64,000 bases of DNA from Bradyrhizobium sp. 132 (GTDB lineage Bacteria; Pseudomonadota; Alphaproteobacteria; Rhizobiales; Xanthobacteraceae): NCBI RefSeq assembly GCF_023074185.1, contig NZ_JADPKY010000132.1, forward strand, positions 124,001 through 188,000, read 5' to 3'. Below the pieces are notes generated by a model. The model saw nothing but the letters and a program-made list of their open reading frames with translations, was not told where the DNA came from and ran no database searches. Both the position numbers and the translations under genes were made by a program. The number at the start of each line of letters is the position of its first letter. The first letter of the stretch is position 1. Positions 60,024-64,000 of the stretch are shown in pieces.

Positions 60024-62612
60024 GTGCTGCAAAGCGTAGTCGTTGCCATCGTCAGGGCCTGCACCCGGTTTGCCCCCATCGTCGTCGTTCTCGGGCTCCT
60101 GCTGGCGGTGGGGGCGGGCTACTACACGGTCCATCACTTCGCCATCAACACCGACATCAATTCGCTGATTGCCCAAAATCTGGACTGGCGCCAACGCGAC
60201 CAGCAATTCGATCGCGCTTTCGACCGCGATGCGACGATCACGGCGGTGGTCGAAGCCAAAACGCCGGAGATGGCGACTGCGGCGTCGGACGCGCTCTATG
60301 CCAAGCTGAAGGACGACAAAACCGACTTCCAGTCGATGCAACAGCTCGGCACCGGCGAGTTCTTCGAGAAGAACGGCCTGTTGTTCCTGCCGACCGAGGA
60401 GGTCGCCAAGGTCACCGGCCAGTTCGAATCCGCCGCACCCCTGATCGAGATCATGGCGGGCGATCCCTCGATCCGCGGCCTGACCGGCGCGCTTGAGACG
60501 GGTCTTGCCGGCGTCAAGCGCGGGCAAGTGAAGCTCGACAACACCGAACGGCCCTTCAACCAGATCGCACAAACGGTTGAGACCGTGCTCAACAAGGGCA
60601 GTGCGAGCTTCTCCTGGCGAGAGCTCGTCAGTGACGAGCCGCTGACGGATTCGGACAAGCGCGCCTTCATCGAGTTCAAGCCGATCCTCGACTACAACGC
60701 GCTGGAGCCCGGCAAGGGCGCCACCGACGCGATCCGCAAGGCCGCAGCCGATCTGGAGTTTGCGACCAAATACCAGGCGCGCGTGCGGCTGACCGGTCCG
60801 GTCCCGATCGCCAACGAGGAATATGCAACCGTCCAGGAAGGCGCTGTCGTCAACGGCATCGGCACGGTTCTGGTCGTGCTGCTCATTCTGTGGCTGGCGC
60901 TGCATTCGGCGAAGATCATCTTCGCGGTGTTCGTCAATCTCTTCGTCGGTCTTGCGCTGACAACCGCCGCCGGTCTGATGATGGTGGGCTCGCTCAATTT
61001 GCTGTCGATCGCGTTCGCCGTGCTGTTCGTCGGCCTCGGCGTCGATTTCGGCATTCAGTACAGCGTCCGCTATCGCTCCGAGCGCTATAAGCATAACGAC
61101 CTTTCGGGTGCGCTGGTATTGGCCGCGAAGCGCTCGGCGATACCGCTGTCGCTGGCGGCGATGGCAACCGCGGCCGGCTTCCTCTGCTTCATGCCGACCG
61201 ACTACAAGGGCATATCGGAGCTCGGCCAGATCGCCGGCGTCGGCATGCTGGTCGCGTTCCTCACCAGCATCACCGTACTCCCGGCGATGCTGAAGCTGTT
61301 GAATCCGCCCGGCGAGAAGGAGCCGGTCGGCTACGCCTTCCTGGCGCCGCTCGATCACTTCCTGGAGAAGCACCGCGTGCTGGTCGTCGGTGGTACGATC
61401 TTTCTCGCGGTCGCCGGCCTGCCGCTGCTCTACTTCATGAAGTTCGACTTCAACCCGATGAACCTGCGCAATCCGAAGGCCGAATCGATTGCGACCTTCC
61501 TCGATTTGCGCAAGGATCCCAATACCGGCGCCAATGCCATCAACGTGATGACCACGTCGGAGGAGCAGGCAAAGCAGGTGGAGGCGAAGCTGGAGAAGGT
61601 GCCCGAAGTGCTGCGGGTGATGTCCCTCAACAGCTTCGTCCCTGAGGACCAGCCGCCGAAGCTGAAGCTGCTTGCACAGGGCGCCAAGGTGCTGAACCCT
61701 GCGCTCAATCCTGACCAGATCGACGCGGCGCCGACGGACAAGGAGAACGTCGATTCGCTGAAATCCTCGGTCGACAATCTGCGCCGGACCGCAGGCGATG
61801 CGAAGGGCCCGGGTGCGGTCGCCTCGCGCCGGCTCGCGGACGCGCTGGAAAAGCTCGCCAAGGGCGACGAGGCCACGCGGAACAAGGCGCAGGACGTGTT
61901 CGTCGCGCCGATGAAGATCGTGTTCGACCAGCTCCGGAACGCGATGCAGGCCGAGCCGGTCACCCTGAAGTCATTGCCACCCGACCTCATCAGCGCCTGG
62001 AAGAGCAAGGACGGCATCATCCGCGTCGAGGCGCTGCCCAAAGGCGATCCCAACGACAACGACACGCTGCGCAAATTTGCGGCGGCCGTGCTCGTTGCCG
62101 AGCCGACCGCGATCGGCGGCCCGGTCTCGATCCTGAAATCCGGCGACACCGTGGTGAAGGCGTTTATCCATGCCGGCATTTACGCACTGCTGGTGATCGG
62201 GCTGTTGCTGTGGATCACGCTGCGCCGGTTCGTGGACGTGCTGATGACCTTGGTGCCGCTCCTGGTTGCCGGCGCGGTAACGCTCGAGATCTGCGTGCTG
62301 ATCGGCTTGCCGCTCAACTTCGCCAATATCGTCGCGTTCCCGCTGCTGCTCGGCGTCGGCGTGGCCTTCAAGATCTACTATGTCGTGGCCTGGCGCTCGG
62401 GCAGGACAAACCTGCTCCAGACCAGCCTGACGCGTGCGATCTTTTTCAGCGCGATGACGACGGCGACGGCATTCGGCAGCCTGTGGCTGTCGAGCCATCC
62501 GGGAACGTCCAGCATGGGCAAGCTGCTCGCGCTGTCGCTGGTGACGACGCTCGCCGCCGTGCTGCTGTTTCAGCCGGCGCTAATGGGCAAACCCCGCAAT
62601 CTCAGGGAGTAG
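60024..62612 (+). CDS. hpnN: Hopanoid transporter HpnN (RND family)
   Basis: 862 aa from GTG 60024. Helix one (FAPIVVVLGLLLAVGAGYY) leads to a large periplasmic loop, then a helix block with GTVLVVLLILWLALHS and the GLGVDFGIQYSVRYRSERY motif, a second loop, and the final helices (YALLVIGLLLWITLRRF, LVPLLVAGAVTLEICVLIGLPLNF). HpnN moves hopanoids from the inner to the outer membrane. It has its own EcfG promoter and overlaps the end of the convergent DUF2147 gene by 33 bases. The 788-aa transporter at 48146 is a relative. Confidence 0.9.
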   Translation: MLQSVVVAIVRACTRFAPIVVVLGLLLAVGAGYYTVHHFAINTDINSLIAQNLDWRQRDQQFDRAFDRDATITAVVEAKTPEMATAASDALYAKLKDDKTDFQSMQQLGTGEFFEKNGLLFLPTEEVAKVTGQFESAAPLIEIMAGDPSIRGLTGALETGLAGVKRGQVKLDNTERPFNQIAQTVETVLNKGSASFSWRELVSDEPLTDSDKRAFIEFKPILDYNALEPGKGATDAIRKAAADLEFATKYQARVRLTGPVPIANEEYATVQEGAVVNGIGTVLVVLLILWLALHSAKIIFAVFVNLFVGLALTTAAGLMMVGSLNLLSIAFAVLFVGLGVDFGIQYSVRYRSERYKHNDLSGALVLAAKRSAIPLSLAAMATAAGFLCFMPTDYKGISELGQIAGVGMLVAFLTSITVLPAMLKLLNPPGEKEPVGYAFLAPLDHFLEKHRVLVVGGTIFLAVAGLPLLYFMKFDFNPMNLRNPKAESIATFLDLRKDPNTGANAINVMTTSEEQAKQVEAKLEKVPEVLRVMSLNSFVPEDQPPKLKLLAQGAKVLNPALNPDQIDAAPTDKENVDSLKSSVDNLRRTAGDAKGPGAVASRRLADALEKLAKGDEATRNKAQDVFVAPMKIVFDQLRNAMQAEPVTLKSLPPDLISAWKSKDGIIRVEALPKGDPNDNDTLRKFAAAVLVAEPTAIGGPVSILKSGDTVVKAFIHAGIYALLVIGLLLWITLRRFVDVLMTLVPLLVAGAVTLEICVLIGLPLNFANIVAFPLLLGVGVAFKIYYVVAWRSGRTNLLQTSLTRAIFFSAMTTATAFGSLWLSSHPGTSSMGKLLALSLVTTLAAVLLFQPALMGKPRNLRE

Positions 62613-63212
62613 GCAGATGTCGCCGACCGGGTCGGCGGCGCCCTTCTGACCAGGTTTGGCAGTGCCGGCGGCCTTCGGCGCTGCCGGCGCAGGCTGCGCC
62701 GCTGTTGCGCCCGTCGTTCCCGGGGCCTTCGGCGCCGCGCCGGTGGATTTCGGCGTGCCCTTGGCCATGGCATTGGCGGTGCTCAAGGGAATAGGCGGGC
62801 CAACGCGGGTCCAGGTTTCGCCACCGCAGAGAAAGCCCATCACGCAGCCCTTGATCTCGAGCTGGTCGGTGCCAACCGGCGTGATGGTCGCGCTGTAGAG
62901 CTGGCCGTCCTTGGCGTTGTAGACCTGACCCTCCCACTGATCGGCGCCGGGTTTTTTCTTCATGTCGATCAGGGTCGCCATGCCCAGCGTGGGCCTGGTC
63001 TTTTTCGACGCGTCCGGATTGTATTCATCGCGGCCGCCGGGCTCTTTTTCCCAGGAAACCGCGCCCCACATGCTGCCATTGCATTGGGCGACACGAATGT
63101 TGGCCACGGCGTCGGCAACCCGCCAGTCGCCGGTCGGATCGGTGGCGAGCGCCGGGTTCAGGCAGGTGAAACCGCCAGTCAGTATTAGTCCGGTGTAAAG
63201 GGCTAAACGCAT
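62580..63212 (-). CDS. DUF2147 family secreted protein
   Basis: 210 aa from ATG 63210-63212. A signal peptide (RLALYTGLILTGGFTCLNPALA) is followed by DUF2147: DPTGDWRVADAVANIRVAQCNGSMWGAVSWE, LIDMKKKPGADQWEGQVYNAKDGQLYSATITPVG, LEIKGCVMGFLCGGETWTRV. A Pro/Ala-rich tail (about residues 125-190) and a short charged end follow. The core is probably a small periplasmic beta barrel of unknown role. Its last 33 bases overlap the 3' end of hpnN. Confidence 0.82.
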   Translation of the reverse strand: MRLALYTGLILTGGFTCLNPALATDPTGDWRVADAVANIRVAQCNGSMWGAVSWEKEPGGRDEYNPDASKKTRPTLGMATLIDMKKKPGADQWEGQVYNAKDGQLYSATITPVGTDQLEIKGCVMGFLCGGETWTRVGPPIPLSTANAMAKGTPKSTGAAPKAPGTTGATAAQPAPAAPKAAGTAKPGQKGAADPVGDICLLPEIAGFAH

Positions 63213-63289
63213 GATAGTTCCTTGGCAGTGCAACATGGTCTAAAGCTGTGCTTGCGAAGATGGTCCGAAAAAGGGCAAAAGGCCGCACA

Positions 63290-63309
63290 GACCGTTTTCG
63301 GCAACGGTC
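63290..63309. promoter_or_regulatory. Inverted repeat upstream of hpnO
   Basis: GACCGTT-TTCGGC-AACGGTC is a perfect 7-bp inverted repeat with a 6-base loop, 45 bases before the hpnO start in the divergent space with the DUF2147 gene. It may be an operator or an RNA hairpin. Confidence 0.4.
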
Positions 63310-63353
63310 CGTTTTCAGTTGACGAGACGGCCCTCAACCGAAGTATGTAACGG

Positions 63354-64000
63354 ATGCACAGCCCAAATCCAGACATGTCTCAGCTATTCGCGGACCGTCA
63401 GGCCCAGCGCAGCGCCCTGCATAATCGGCATATGAACGAGCAGTTCGTTCGGGTGCTCAAGACCATCGGCTATGATGTCGGCTTCCAGAAGGGGCAGGGG
63501 CAGTACCTCTACGACCGAGACGGCGCGCGCTATCTCGACCTTTTGTCCGGCTTTGGCGTGTTTGCGATCGGGCGCAATCATCCTGTCATGCGCGAGGCGC
63601 TCAAGAGCGTGCTCGATGCCGACCTGCCCAACCTCGTCCAGTTCGACGTCTCGGTGCTCGCCGGCGTGCTCGCCGAGCGGCTTTTGAAGTACGTGCCCTA
63701 TCTCGACAAGGCGTTCTTCGCCAATTCCGGCGCCGAATGCGTCGAAGCCGCGATCAAGTTCGCTCGCGGCGCCACCGGCCGGCCCGGCATCGTCTATTGC
63801 GCCCATGCCTATCACGGCCTGACCTATGGCGCGCTGTCGTTGACGGGTGATTCGAACTTCCGCACCGGCTTCGAGCCGCTGCTGCCGGGTTGCACCTCGA
63901 TCCCGTTCAACGACCTCGCCGCGCTCGAAAAGGCGCTGGCCTCGCGGGAGGTGGCGGCCTTCGTCGTCGAGCCGATCCAGGGCAAGGGCGTCAACATGCC
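63354..64000 (+). CDS. hpnO: Hopanoid biosynthesis aminotransferase HpnO, N-terminal part (3' end outside window)
   Basis: The frame runs open to the window end with 215 codons. The start may be ATG 63354 or ATG 63375. Class III PLP aminotransferase features are visible: LDLLSGFGVFAIGRNHP, FFANSGAECVEAAIKFAR, IVYCAHAYHGLTYGALS and VAAFVVEPIQGKGVNMP. The PLP Lys is beyond the edge. HpnO makes aminobacteriohopanetriol from the ribosylhopane product of HpnG. It lies 142 bases past the divergent DUF2147 gene start. Confidence 0.88.
   Translation, partial: MHSPNPDMSQLFADRQAQRSALHNRHMNEQFVRVLKTIGYDVGFQKGQGQYLYDRDGARYLDLLSGFGVFAIGRNHPVMREALKSVLDADLPNLVQFDVSVLAGVLAERLLKYVPYLDKAFFANSGAECVEAAIKFARGATGRPGIVYCAHAYHGLTYGALSLTGDSNFRTGFEPLLPGCTSIPFNDLAALEKALASREVAAFVVEPIQGKGVNM

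Overview
The window is high-GC alphaproteobacterial DNA that most resembles Bradyrhizobium. The main grounds are a complete core of hopanoid genes (hpnP, hpnC-D-E, shc, hpnG, hpnH, hpnN, hpnO), many Liv-type ABC transporters, and dispersed intergenic palindromes of the kind common in that genus. Genes are dense on both strands. I see no rRNA, tRNA, CRISPR array, insertion sequence or phage gene. The 5' edge cuts phosphoenolpyruvate carboxylase and the 3' edge cuts hpnO.

Region 1 (1-14.4 kb) is mostly catabolic. A minus-strand operon encodes a DUF35 zinc-ribbon protein, a thiolase-like protein and an SDR, followed by a Tat-exported SMP-30 lactonase. Divergent from it are an amidase and a DUF2848 protein, then a 2OG-Fe(II) oxygenase joined to alkB. 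Next comes a minus-strand homoprotocatechuate meta-cleavage operon (hpaH-hpaF-hpaE-hpaD-hpaG-like plus a ThDP enzyme), with the divergent MarR regulator hpaR and a perfect 16-bp palindrome between them.

Region 2 (15.2-23.6 kb) is one plus-strand run: a Liv-type ABC importer, including a fused permease-ATPase, followed by Ldh-type dehydrogenase, HpcH/HpaI aldolase and UxaA-type dehydratase genes. This looks like uptake and breakdown of a hydroxy or sugar acid.

Region 3 (23.7-30.4 kb) is a three-gene set: transglutaminase-DUF2126, circularly permuted ATP-grasp fused to alpha-E, and a second transglutaminase. Its product is unknown to me and it is probably a peptide ligation or modification system.

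Region 4 (30.6-43.8 kb) is mixed: an HD phosphohydrolase, an alpha/beta hydrolase, folE, a Rieske-flavoprotein, an orphan Liv binding protein, an acyl-CoA dehydrogenase, an RlpA-like protein, a LysR/MFS pair, a four-repeat membrane protein and a chemoreceptor.

Region 5 (44.0-64 kb) is the hopanoid region. eutB and eutC (ethanolamine ammonia-lyase) flank hpnP, the hopanoid C-2 methylase. Then follow an RND/MMPL transporter, two small secreted proteins, hpnC-hpnD-hpnE-shc-hpnG (farnesyl diphosphate to squalene to hopene, then nucleoside removal from adenosylhopane), convergent hpnH, an internally deleted ispH remnant, divergent hpnN preceded by a good EcfG-type promoter, a DUF2147 protein and hpnO. 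Together these make, modify (2-methyl, ribosyl and amino side chains) and export hopanoids to the outer membrane.

The most notable points are the gutted ispH inside the hopanoid locus, the nesting of hpnP between the eut genes, the EcfG promoter on hpnN, and the ATP-grasp/transglutaminase cluster. Functional calls rest on reading motifs and remembered families; no database search was run.
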